Assembly (NCBI RefSeq): GCF_004402695.1
Contig: NZ_SOFL01000049.1
Span: 1 to 64,000 of the forward strand
Reading direction: 5' to 3'
DNA: 64,000 bases
Source: Cryobacterium adonitolivorans
GTDB lineage: Bacteria > Actinomycetota > Actinomycetes > Actinomycetales > Microbacteriaceae
Shown: piece after piece, positions 1-7,794 of the stretch
How positions within the stretch are numbered: the first letter of the stretch is position 1
Layout of the letters: each line of letters starts with the position of its first letter
Position numbers and translations under genes: made by a program
The notes under the pieces: generated by a model
Told to the model about the DNA's origin: nothing
The model's database searches: none
The model's input: only the letters and a program-made list of their open reading frames with translations

Positions 1-404
1 AAGGCGGGGAGCTGGCGGGTGAACCGGGCGGCGTTGAAGATCATGATGCCCGCCGTGGTGGCTGTCAGACGCAGTGCACCGCCGGCTTCGGCGGCCATGC
101 ACCGGCGGGAGAGTTCTTCGTCGTCCCAGGCTGGGCCGTGCGCGCCGGTGTCGGGATCGTTCCGGCCGGACTCGACAGGGTCACCGCCCAGGCCCGCGAT
201 AATGCGCGGCTCATGGCCGAGGCGGTCCAGCTCCGCGAGCAGCCGGGTGCGCTCGGCGTAACCCGCCGCGATGGTCTTCTCGTTCTCGATCAGCGGGTTG
301 ATGACGGCGCTGATCGCCGCCGCGACAGGATCCACCGCGGGATCCACTGCGGGGTCCGCGGCGTCATCTGGGGTGTCTTCGGGTGTGGCAGCTGAGGTGG
401 CCAT
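1..404 (-). CDS. DUF222/HNH endonuclease family protein, N-terminal part (runs off the left edge)
   Basis: The minus-strand frame is open from an ATG at 404 to the window edge, about 134 residues. The N-terminus is acidic and Ala/Pro/Asp-rich with a short PAVD repeat. It is followed by a helical stretch (AAISAVINPLIE, then ERTRLLAELDRLG) typical of the DUF222 domain that precedes a C-terminal HNH nuclease in the many paralogues of Microbacteriaceae. The HNH part would lie outside the window and cannot be confirmed. No good ribosome binding site is visible before the ATG. The family call is from pattern recognition; its cellular role is unknown even where the family is well sampled. Confidence 0.65.
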   Translation of the reverse strand, partial: MATSAATPEDTPDDAADPAVDPAVDPVAAAISAVINPLIENEKTIAAGYAERTRLLAELDRLGHEPRIIAGLGGDPVESGRNDPDTGAHGPAWDDEELSRRCMAAEAGGALRLTATTAGIMIFNAARFTRQLPA

Positions 405-517
405 AGGGACAGTGAACCACCCACCACCGACACTCCCAGGCCCCACAAACCAGCTGTGGAAAGGTCGTAAAAGACCGGCCTGTGGAGGAACGGCACCGGC
501 GAAAGCACGGCAAAAAG

Positions 518-541
518 GGGCGCGGCCGTTGGGCCGCGCCC
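518..541 (-). terminator. Intrinsic terminator of the decayed surface-protein gene
   Basis: A perfect 10-bp GC stem with a 4-nt loop lies just past the stop at 559-561. Reading the minus strand it is followed by CCTTTTTG, a run of five T. This is a classic rho-independent terminator for minus-strand transcription. Confidence 0.8.
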
Positions 542-558
542 GGTGGCAGATCGAACCG

Positions 559-1460
559 TTAGGCGGTCACGCGACGGCGACGCAGGACCAGAACTGCACC
601 GAGCATGAGGAGCACGGCGGAGGCGGTCAGCGGCCCGGCCACTGAGGCGCCGGTCTCGGAGCGCGGTACCGGTGCGGACGGCACTGACGGCACGGACGGG
701 GGACGCGGCAACGTTCAGCGCCACGGCCTGGGTCAGGCCTGAGGTCTGTCCTGTGATCACCAGGGTGTGTGTCGGCTGTGAGGGAGCTGATCAGTGCGGC
801 GGTCAGGCGGGATCTGCAGGGCACTGTCGATGACCAGGAAGCTGCCGACCAGCGTCGGCTGTGAGTGCACGTAGACGTCGACGTAGGAGTCGCTCATTTC
901 CATCCACGTGATATTCGCTGTGTACGAGCGTTCTTCGGGTTGAGAGCACCAGTCGGCAGTCCAGCCGACGTCTGTGGCTCAAAGGTGACCTTTGCGGCTG
1001 CCAGGTACTGACTCAGCGCGGCTGAATCGGGCGCCAGAGCGGCGGGCTTGAGAGGCTGGGTCACCGATGCCTCCATGAACTCGCGCACCGTCGTTGAGGC
1101 AAAGCCGTCGAGCGACCCGGTGACAGCCAGCCCCATCGAGCCGTTGGCCTCGGCCGACGTCAGGGTGTAGCTGATCGAGGTGGCACCTTCGACCTCGCCG
1201 CCGTAGCGGCCGAAGCCGACGGTCCACTGGTACGTGAGGGTGTTTCCCACGATCGGGTCGAGGCGCTGGAGAGGGCGTCGGAACGTCGGAAGGTTCGGCG
1301 GGAACGGGCGCGGCCGTTGCGGCGACCGGCTGGATTTCCTCTGCCTGTGCGGGGCTGGCAACCAGGGCCATCCCACCGATCAGGGCCAGGCCAAGGCCGA
1401 ACGCTGCTGTGCGGTGCGTCCACTTCCGTGTGGTTCTTGTCGTCAGGGTTCGTGTCTCAT
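559..1460 (-). pseudogene. Degraded secreted or cell-wall-anchored protein gene
   Basis: Pieces of one secreted protein lie in order on the minus strand but in changing frames. A signal peptide (basic stretch, GLGLALIGGMALVASPAQA) is at about 1440-1320. A beta-rich domain (VGNTLTYQWTVGFGRYGGE...) covers about 1250-950. A second stretch (SYTANITWMEMSDSYVDVYV) covers about 935-810, followed by short pieces to 715. The C-terminal anchor (RSETGAS, a hydrophobic helix, then RRRR) ends at 559. The frame order is A-B-A-B-C-A, at least five changes in 900 bp. An ATG at 1458-1460 is also out of frame with the signal peptide. The SETG motif plus helix and basic tail resembles a sortase-type anchor but is not a canonical LPXTG. 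Neighbouring genes are intact, so true decay is likelier than poor sequence. Confidence 0.7.
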
Positions 1461-1591
1461 TCAGGTCGGGATGTGGAGAGTGGAGAGTCGCGAACAGCGG
1501 CCCCAAACGGGGGCGTATTTCACGCTGTGCGGGAGCGAACGAAATCCCGGTGTCCGCACCCTCGTTCGGCCGAGCTGGGGCTGGCAGCCGG

Positions 1592-2314
1592 TCACCGATG
1601 CTGCGGGGTGCCCGGCACCACGATGCCGTGTTCGTAGGCATAGACCACGGCCTGGATGCGATCGCGCAGATCGAGTTTCTGCAGCACCTTCGAAACATGG
1701 GTCTTCACCGTGGCCTCGCCCAGGTACAGTCGACCGGCGATCTCGGCGTTGGCCAGGCCCAGCGCGATCAGCTCGAAGACCTCCCGCTCCCGGTCGGTGA
1801 GCATGCCCACGGCCGCCGGCTCCGACCGGTGCGTATCCTGCGCCGGTTCGGCATCCGGCGCGGCGGCGGGCAGGGAGCCCGGAAGGCCGGCGAAGCGGGC
1901 GATCACCCGGCGGGTGATCTCGGGGGAGAGCAGCGCGTCGCCGCGGGCGAGCACCTGCACCGCCTCGACGAGGGATTCAGGCGAGGCGTTCTTGAGCAGA
2001 AACCCGCTGGCGCCGTGCTGCAGGGCCGCGAAGAGGTAGTCCTCCCTGTCGAAGGTGGTGAGCACCAGCACCGCGGCGCGGCTGCTCTGGTCGGCCACGA
2101 TCACGCGGGTGGCGGTGAGTCCGTCCATGCCCGGCATTTGCACGTCCATGCAGATCACGTCTGGTTGCAGAGCGGCGGCCTGGCGGATCGCGGCGGCGCC
2201 GTCCACGGCCTCGCCGACCACCACGATGCCCGGTTCGGACTCGAGGATGATGCGGAATCCGGCGCGCACCAGGGCCTGGTCGTCGACGAGGAGCACCCGG
2301 ATCGGCGCGCTCAT
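1592..2314 (-). CDS. NarL/LuxR-type response regulator
   Basis: This 240-residue protein has a receiver domain at about 5-120, with acidic pocket D11/D12, phospho-acceptor D57 in CMDVQMPGMDG, and the lysine of FLLKNASP. A Pro/Ala-rich linker precedes a LuxR helix-turn-helix at about 168-232 (LTDREREVFELIALGLANAEIA...TVKTHVSKVLQKL). It should be phosphorylated by the kinase encoded just upstream and then bind DNA as a dimer. Its ATG overlaps the kinase stop by 4 nt, so the pair is translationally coupled. The target genes are not evident; no ABC exporter lies next to the pair, unlike many such actinobacterial systems. Confidence 0.93.
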   Translation of the reverse strand: MSAPIRVLLVDDQALVRAGFRIILESEPGIVVVGEAVDGAAAIRQAAALQPDVICMDVQMPGMDGLTATRVIVADQSSRAAVLVLTTFDREDYLFAALQHGASGFLLKNASPESLVEAVQVLARGDALLSPEITRRVIARFAGLPGSLPAAAPDAEPAQDTHRSEPAAVGMLTDREREVFELIALGLANAEIAGRLYLGEATVKTHVSKVLQKLDLRDRIQAVVYAYEHGIVVPGTPQHR

Positions 2315-3708
2315 TCGGTGTCCTGAACGGACGCCGGCGCCAATGCCTCGGCGGGCAGGGGCAGGGAGGGCGACTCGGTGGCGGCCACCGGCGGGGCGGC
2401 GAGCGGAACGCGGGCGCGCACCAGGTAGCCGCCGCGGGGCCGGTTGGCCAGCTCGAGGGTACCGCCGACAGCAGCGACGCGCTCGCGCATGCCCTGCTGG
2501 CCGAGGCCGCCTGGGGCGCGCTGCTCGGCGGCGGTGCCGGCCGGTGGGCGCACGCCGCGACCGGTGTCGGTGGCTTCCAGCTCCACGGCATCCGCCTCGT
2601 AACGCAGTCGCAGTTCTGCCGTCGCGCCGGTACCGGCGTGCTTGCGAGTGTTGGTCAGGGCCTCCTGCGCGATGCGATAGAGGCTGAGACCGATGGTGCC
2701 GGGAACCGGGCGCGGCTCGCCGATCACCTGGAGCCGCACGGCCAGTCCGGCGTCGGTGTTCTCCTGGGCGAGCTCTGCGAGCTGGTCGACGCCACGGGTG
2801 CTGGTGCTTTGGTGGGCGGGCTGGGCGCCGTCGGTATCATCGGCGCGCAGGGCACCGAGCATGGTGTTCAGTTCGTCGACCGCACTGCGGGCGCTCTCTT
2901 CGATCACCGTGATCGCGCGGGCGGCGTTGGCCGGGTCGCGGTCGAGGATGCGCCGGGCCGCGCCGGCCTGCACGCCCATCAACGACACGTGGTGGGCGAT
3001 GACGTCGTGCAGCTCCCGGGCGATCCGCACCCGTTCGAGGCTGACGGCCTGGGCCGCGGTGCGTTCTCGTTCGGTGGCGAGCTCACGGGTGAGTGCCTCG
3101 AGCGCCGCCGAGCGCCGGGCCGCCTGCCAAGCGGCGCCGCCGAAGTAATAGGCGGCCCAGAAGTAGACCAGGTTGAGCAGCACCTGCAGCAGGCCGTAGG
3201 CGGCATAGGGTGAAAAGAAACCGTCCCTGGACAGTTCGGGGATGGCGGTGGACTGGTTGGCGGTCTCCAACAAGCTCCAGAACAGCCAGATGAACATGCC
3301 CGCGATGATGCCCAGCCGCGTCCACCGGGCGATTGTACGATGGTGGCTCCATGCGCCCACCGAGTAGATGGCCACATAGAGGCAGATGCTCGAAAAGAGT
3401 CCGTCGGTGACGCCCATGCTGCCGAACACGGCGAAGACCAGCGAGACCAACAGTGCCACGGCCTCCGGCCAGCGGCGGCGGGCGGCCAGGGGGAGCGCAA
3501 TGAGTGCCACCCAGATCACCACCTGCCACCACGGCGCATCGCCCATGAGCCCGGTGCCGAGGGTCAGCGAGATGCTCAGGGCGGTGCCGCCGGCCAGCGC
3601 CAGCGCCACCCAGGCATCCACCCGGTACGCCGTGCGGGGGCCGCGCGGCCGCCGCCATCCGTCGGCCAGGGGATCGGCGACCCGTTCGGTGCGGGATTCG
3701 GCAGTCAT
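2311..3708 (-). CDS. Sensor histidine kinase, HisKA_3 type
   Basis: This 465-residue membrane kinase is the partner of the downstream LuxR-type regulator. The first ~190 residues hold several hydrophobic segments (ALALAGGTALSISLTLG, VVIWVALIALPLAA, AVALLVSLVFAVFG, LGIIAGMFIWLFW and others) with almost no extracellular loop, suggesting sensing within the membrane. The dimerisation box RIARELHDVIAHHVSLMGVQ carries the predicted phospho-acceptor His234. A HATPase_c domain follows, with IAQEALTNTRKHA as the N box and ATDTGRGVRPP and GGLGQQGMRERV as the G boxes. The stop overlaps the regulator start. The stimulus is unknown. Confidence 0.92.
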   Translation of the reverse strand: MTAESRTERVADPLADGWRRPRGPRTAYRVDAWVALALAGGTALSISLTLGTGLMGDAPWWQVVIWVALIALPLAARRRWPEAVALLVSLVFAVFGSMGVTDGLFSSICLYVAIYSVGAWSHHRTIARWTRLGIIAGMFIWLFWSLLETANQSTAIPELSRDGFFSPYAAYGLLQVLLNLVYFWAAYYFGGAAWQAARRSAALEALTRELATERERTAAQAVSLERVRIARELHDVIAHHVSLMGVQAGAARRILDRDPANAARAITVIEESARSAVDELNTMLGALRADDTDGAQPAHQSTSTRGVDQLAELAQENTDAGLAVRLQVIGEPRPVPGTIGLSLYRIAQEALTNTRKHAGTGATAELRLRYEADAVELEATDTGRGVRPPAGTAAEQRAPGGLGQQGMRERVAAVGGTLELANRPRGGYLVRARVPLAAPPVAATESPSLPLPAEALAPASVQDTE

Positions 3709-3821
3709 GCCCCCACGCTAGCGCCGCGGCGCCGCGGGCGGATCAGCCCCAAGGCGGAGGTCGGCCCGGACAGCCGTCACGGCTCAGGCCTCGTCGCGGA
3801 CTGCCGCCTGCGTCTGCGGGG

Positions 3822-4505
3822 TCAGGGGGTGAGGATGCGGCGGGTGTTGTTCAGGGCTGCCGCGGGGGAGTCCCAGAGGGCCACGACATCGGCGGCCAGC
3901 CGGCGCTCGAGGCCCTCGAGGGCGCGCAGGGCGAAGATCACGGCCGCGGCGGTGTCGCCGGCCTTGGCGAAGCCGTGGCCAACCGCCCGGGTCCAGGTCT
4001 CGGCGGCGGCCTTGGCGCTGGCGTAGTTGGCACCGCCGGGGGTGGGCGCATCCACCGACACCGACGACACGATCGCCAGCCGGCCGGTGAACGAGGCCAG
4101 CAGGTCGGCGTTGAAGGCGCGGGTGGTGTTGCGGAGCGTCCGCACGACGCGTTCGTGCAGAAAGTCCCAGTCCTCGTCGGTCTGCCCGTCGAGTCCGCCG
4201 CCGCCTCGCCAGCCGCCCACCATGTGCACGAGCCCGTCGACGGGCCCGTGTTCGGCGTGCACGGTGGCGGCCAGCGCGGTCACCGCGGCGAAATCGGTCA
4301 GGTCGCAGACGTAGACGGATGCCTCCGGCGCCGCCTCGAGCACGCGCGCCAGGCGCTCCTCGTTGGAGCCCACGGCCAGCACCCGGGCGCCGACCCCCGC
4401 CAGGGCGGCCGCGACGGCCACCCCGGCGGCGCTGGTGGCCCCGGCGATCAGTACGGTGTGCCCGGCGGCCCCGTGCTCGCCCGGGTCACCGGATGGGTCG
4501 GCCAT
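3822..4505 (-). CDS. Short-chain dehydrogenase/reductase family protein
   Basis: This protein of about 227 residues has a Rossmann fold starting VLIAGATSAAGVAVAAALA, a variant of the TGxxxGxG cofactor loop. A CDLTD acid patch and HMVGGW follow (NNAG-like position). SSVSV then precedes YASAK, the catalytic Tyr-x-x-x-Lys. It is probably an NAD(P)-dependent oxidoreductase of unknown substrate. I chose the ATG at 4505, which leaves a 7-nt gap after the DUF6421 stop and has an AGG-containing leader; an ATG at 4520 in the same frame would overlap that gene by 8 nt. Tight linkage to the DUF6421 gene suggests a shared pathway. Confidence 0.8.
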   Translation of the reverse strand: MADPSGDPGEHGAAGHTVLIAGATSAAGVAVAAALAGVGARVLAVGSNEERLARVLEAAPEASVYVCDLTDFAAVTALAATVHAEHGPVDGLVHMVGGWRGGGGLDGQTDEDWDFLHERVVRTLRNTTRAFNADLLASFTGRLAIVSSVSVDAPTPGGANYASAKAAAETWTRAVGHGFAKAGDTAAAVIFALRALEGLERRLAADVVALWDSPAAALNNTRRILTP

Positions 4506-4512
4506 CGTGAGC

Positions 4513-5931
4513 CTATGCATCCGCCGTGATGCCCATGGTCGACTCGATGACCGGTTTCATCTTCTTGTCGAGCGCTTCGAAGAACATCGAGAGCGGGAAC
4601 TCGTCATCGAGGACGAGGTCGGTGTAGCCCTTCGGTGCCCCGGCGAGCACCTCGAGCGGCAGACCGCGTGCCCACGTCGACGCCGGGTTGGGCGTGAGCG
4701 TCTTCGTGAGCATCTCGTAGGCGGCCAGCCAGTGCGCCTTCTTCGGCCGGTCGATCGACTCCCAGTACAGGTCGTCGATCTGGGCGCCGAGCGCGATGAC
4801 CACGTCGGGCACCGCCTCCCAGTCGAAGGAGAGCGCCGTGTCGGTCCAGTGCAGCACGTGGTGCTGGTGCAGCCAGGCGAACAGCAACTGCCCGCCGAGA
4901 CCGTCATAATTGCGCACCCGGCTGCCGGTGATCGAGAACCTGAAGATGCGGTCGAAAATCACCGCGTACTGCACGAGTCTGGCGTGCCGACGTGCCTCGG
5001 GGCTGGCGGCCTCGTCGCGTTCGATCTTCACCGACTCGCGGAACGCCGTGAGGTCGCAGCGCAGCTCCTCGAGTGAATACAGGAAGAACGGCATCCGCTG
5101 CTTGATCATGAACGGGTCGAACGGCAGGTCCCCGCGCATGTGGGTGCGGTCGTGGATGAGGTCCCACATCACAAAGGTCTCCTCGGCGAGGTGCTGGTCC
5201 TCGAGCAGCGCTTCGGCCTCGGCGGGCAGCTCCAGCCGAGTGATCCCAGCCGCGGCGCGCACCACCCGGCGGAACCTCGCGGCCTCCCGGTCGGCGAAGA
5301 TCGCCCCCCAGGTGAACGTGGGGATCTGCCGCATTGCCACGGTCTCGGGAAAGAGCACCGCCGAGTTGGTGTCGTAGCCGGCCGTGAAGTCGAGAAAGCG
5401 GATGGGCACGAACAGCTTGTTGGTGTACTCGAGCTCGAGCTCGGCCACGAACTCCGGCCAGAGCACCTCGATCAACACCGCCTCGACGAGCCGGTTGGGG
5501 CTGCCGTTCTGCGTGTACATCGGGAACACCACCAGATGCCGGATGCCGTCGACCCGGTTCTGCTGCGGCTGGAAGGCCAGCAGCGAGTCGTAGAAGTCGG
5601 GCACGCCGAAGCCGCCGGCCACCCAGCGGTCGAAGTCGACCACGACGGCGGCCAGGTAGGCGGCATCGTGCGGGAAGTGCGGCGACAGCTCGGTCACCGC
5701 TGCGGTGATCCCGGCGACGGACGCTTGCGCAGCCGCGTGTGCGCCGGCCTCGGGGATCGAGCCGTCCTGGGCCTGCACGGCCTGCAGGGCGGTTGCGGCG
5801 GTCTTGAGTCGCAGCCAGGCGGGAGAGCCGGTCAGGTCCGATCTGGTCAGGTCGGCCGCGGTGGCGGTGGTAGCGGTGTCCTCGAGAACCTCGGGCTCAC
5901 CGACCAGTGCATCTGCAATGTAATTCGACAT
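4513..5931 (-). CDS. DUF6421 family protein
   Basis: A soluble 472-residue protein that I recognise as an actinobacterial conserved family of unknown function (DUF6421), usually found beside an SDR gene as here. It has no signal peptide or membrane segments. It contains well-kept His/Asp/Glu clusters such as MWDLIHDRTHMRGDLPFDPF at about 270-290 and WLHQHHVLHWTD near 370, which could bind metal, but this is inference. The ATG at 5931 is preceded by a strong GGGAGG ribosome binding site. An ATG at 5985 in the same frame lacks such support and would add a basic 18-residue leader. The gene heads a two-gene operon with the SDR. Confidence 0.82.
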   Translation of the reverse strand: MSNYIADALVGEPEVLEDTATTATAADLTRSDLTGSPAWLRLKTAATALQAVQAQDGSIPEAGAHAAAQASVAGITAAVTELSPHFPHDAAYLAAVVVDFDRWVAGGFGVPDFYDSLLAFQPQQNRVDGIRHLVVFPMYTQNGSPNRLVEAVLIEVLWPEFVAELELEYTNKLFVPIRFLDFTAGYDTNSAVLFPETVAMRQIPTFTWGAIFADREAARFRRVVRAAAGITRLELPAEAEALLEDQHLAEETFVMWDLIHDRTHMRGDLPFDPFMIKQRMPFFLYSLEELRCDLTAFRESVKIERDEAASPEARRHARLVQYAVIFDRIFRFSITGSRVRNYDGLGGQLLFAWLHQHHVLHWTDTALSFDWEAVPDVVIALGAQIDDLYWESIDRPKKAHWLAAYEMLTKTLTPNPASTWARGLPLEVLAGAPKGYTDLVLDDEFPLSMFFEALDKKMKPVIESTMGITADA

Positions 5932-6028
5932 GGGAACCTCCCGTCCTCGTGAGTGCCGCGGGCGCGACGTGCGTGCGGCGCACATCGGTGTGCGCCGCCC
6001 CCAGCGTAACCGGGGGCTGACGGCGTTT

Positions 6029-6760
6029 TCATGCGAGCATCCGCAGTGAATCGCCGTCTTCGCCCGATTTGGCGCGTGATTGCGCCGGCCGGGCCCGTCG
6101 ACGGATCAGGTACTCGGCCACCAGGAGGTTGATCACCCAGGCGGCACCCATGAGAACGGCCCTGGAGAGCTCATCTGTCGACCCGAAGGCCATCGCTCCG
6201 GGGATCAGCAGCAGCGCCTGCGTGCCTGCGGCCACGCCGATCGCGTAGGCGCGGGTCATCCACTGGCTGTGCAGGATGAAGTCCCGGCGGACGATCCCGC
6301 CGACGCCCAGCGCGATACTCGCCACCATCGCCGACCCGAAGATCACCCGAAACGCCAGCAGGAGCGGGCCGTCCCCTGGCGGGTGCGGGTAGAAGACCGC
6401 CATCCACACCCCGGACAGCGCGGCGAGCAGGCCGGCCGGGATAAGGATGCGGCCCGCGATGCGGTGCCACGCCCGCTTGCGCCCCCGGACAGGACCTCGG
6501 CGGCGGGCGGGGACGAACTGGAACGCTCCGACGAGGCTGAAGACGGTGACGCTGATGATGTGCGTGATCACGGGAACCGGGGAGTCGAGGAACCGGGCGT
6601 TCTGCTCGGTAGCGACGGCTCCGCCGGTCAGTTCGGTGATCCGTGCCGCACCGGCGAGCACCGGGATGAGGCTGAGAAGGATCAACCCGGTGGGCGCGAG
6701 CCACGGCGCCCGGGGGCGTCGATCGAGTCCGGGTGCCGGGGCGGTCGCGAGGTCATTCAT
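6029..6760 (-). CDS. DUF2306 family membrane protein
   Basis: A 243-residue integral membrane protein with about six hydrophobic segments: APTGLILLSLIPVLAGAA, ITHIISVTVFSLVGAFQF, ILIPAGLLAALSGVWMAVF, VIFGSAMVASIALGVGGI, AYAIGVAAGTQALLLI and AVLMGAAWVINLLVAEYL. The conserved histidines in WHRIAGR and LHSQWMTRAYA match the DUF2306 family, whose function is unknown. Its start overlaps the upstream small gene by 8 nt, making it the last gene of a three-gene set downstream of the MalT-like regulator. Confidence 0.8.
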   Translation of the reverse strand: MNDLATAPAPGLDRRPRAPWLAPTGLILLSLIPVLAGAARITELTGGAVATEQNARFLDSPVPVITHIISVTVFSLVGAFQFVPARRRGPVRGRKRAWHRIAGRILIPAGLLAALSGVWMAVFYPHPPGDGPLLLAFRVIFGSAMVASIALGVGGIVRRDFILHSQWMTRAYAIGVAAGTQALLLIPGAMAFGSTDELSRAVLMGAAWVINLLVAEYLIRRRARPAQSRAKSGEDGDSLRMLA

Positions 6761-7016
6761 CGAAGTCTCCGTTGCTCGGGAGGGTGGCGTTGATCGAGAT
6801 CAGGGTGACGCCGAGGTCACCGATGCGGCGCAGGAGCCCGTGCAGTGCCGCCTGATCGGTGACGGGGCCGGTCAGGGTGGTGGTCCCGTCGCTTCCAGCG
6901 CTGAGCTGGAAGCCGTCGAACCAGGTCCCCCACCGGTCATCGAGCCGGCCCTGGAGACGAATCTCGTAGCTGACGAGGTCAGCGGGTGGGTGCGGCATCC
7001 TGGGTGCGTCGCTCAT
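6753..7016 (-). CDS. Small conserved protein of unknown function
   Basis: An 87-residue soluble protein: YEIRLQGRLDDRWGTWFDGFQLSAGSDGTTTLTGPVTDQAALHGLLRRIGDLGVTLISINATLP. I recognise the pattern (a beta-hairpin, then Thr-Gly-Pro-Val-x-Asp-Gln-Ala-Ala-Leu-His-Gly-Leu-Leu) from small unnamed proteins that recur in bacteria and archaea next to DUF4386-like membrane genes. No catalytic residues are evident. Its start lies inside the 3' end of the upstream membrane gene (38-nt overlap) and its stop overlaps the DUF2306 start, so translation of the three genes is likely coupled. Confidence 0.7.
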   Translation of the reverse strand: MSDAPRMPHPPADLVSYEIRLQGRLDDRWGTWFDGFQLSAGSDGTTTLTGPVTDQAALHGLLRRIGDLGVTLISINATLPSNGDFDE

Positions 7017-7668
7017 CGCGCCCCTCCTTCAGTGCCGCGTTCTTACGCTCTGTCGACCACAGGGAGTAGCCGAGCCAGATCAGGGCGAGGCCCATCGGGA
7101 TGGCGGCCAGCCGTTCGATGTTGTGCGGGAGAAGGCCGAAGACGGGGGTGAGCACGGCAGCAGCGATGAGCAGGATGCCCGCACCGCGGGAAAGTACGTG
7201 CGCCCGGAGTATCGCGATCCCCAGCAGCAGCGCGCCCAGGATGTACAGCGCACTCCCGACCGGCACGACCAACGCGAGCGGACCCAGGTCGGTCTCGCTG
7301 GCATAGCGGCCGAAGAGCCCCACGAAGTCCTCGGCGAGCTGCGGGGCGGTTCCGGCGAGCAGGGGCGCAATGAACGCCTCGGCGAAGTTGAACGCCGCCT
7401 GCAGGATGAAGAACAGGCTGAACATGAGGTAGCCGATCAGGCCCAGCAGGCCGAGTTTCTTCACCTGGCTCAGATACAGGCCGGCCAGGCCCACGAGACC
7501 CAGGACGGCCATGCTGAGGCTGAGGACGTGCACGATCACCCAGGCCGGCGTGGTGAGAGATGCGACCACGTCGCTGGGGTGGATGAATTGGATGACGATG
7601 TAGAGGAGCCCCGAGAGCGCGGCGAAGATGCCGGCTGCACGCGTGAGGGTGGACGGTGTGATGTTCAT
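6979..7668 (-). CDS. DUF4386-like integral membrane protein
   Basis: A 229-residue protein with six hydrophobic segments, e.g. AAGIFAALSGLLYIVIQFI, VIVHVLSLSMAVLGLVGLAG, LLGLIGYLMFSLFFILQAAF, VPVGSALYILGALLLGIAIL, ILLIAAAVLTPVFGLLPH and IPMGLALIWLGYSLW, and a polar C-terminal tail (about 35 residues). The arrangement resembles DUF4386-like proteins of unknown function. It is the first gene after the 126-nt intergenic region that separates this set from the MalT-like regulator; three GTGGTGA repeats in that region may control it. Confidence 0.72.
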   Translation of the reverse strand: MNITPSTLTRAAGIFAALSGLLYIVIQFIHPSDVVASLTTPAWVIVHVLSLSMAVLGLVGLAGLYLSQVKKLGLLGLIGYLMFSLFFILQAAFNFAEAFIAPLLAGTAPQLAEDFVGLFGRYASETDLGPLALVVPVGSALYILGALLLGIAILRAHVLSRGAGILLIAAAVLTPVFGLLPHNIERLAAIPMGLALIWLGYSLWSTERKNAALKEGRDERRTQDAAPTR

Positions 7669-7735
7669 GGTGTCTCTCCGTGATTGTGAGTGGCCCAGGC
7701 CGGTTCCTGATGACGACCTGAATCTACGGAGGGAG

Positions 7736-7777
7736 GTGGTGACGCGGCATCACACGGCGTGGTGACCGACGTGGTGA
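7736..7777. promoter_or_regulatory. Three GTGGTGA direct repeats upstream of the membrane-protein operon
   Basis: GTGGTGA occurs at 7736-7742, 7759-7765 and 7771-7777, all in the same orientation, starts separated by 23 and 12 bp. They lie between the stop of the MalT-like regulator and the start of the DUF4386-like gene. MalT-type LuxR activators are known to bind short asymmetric direct repeats, so these are candidate activator sites. This is inference. Confidence 0.4.
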
Positions 7778-7794
7778 TTGTGCCCGGAGGGGTT

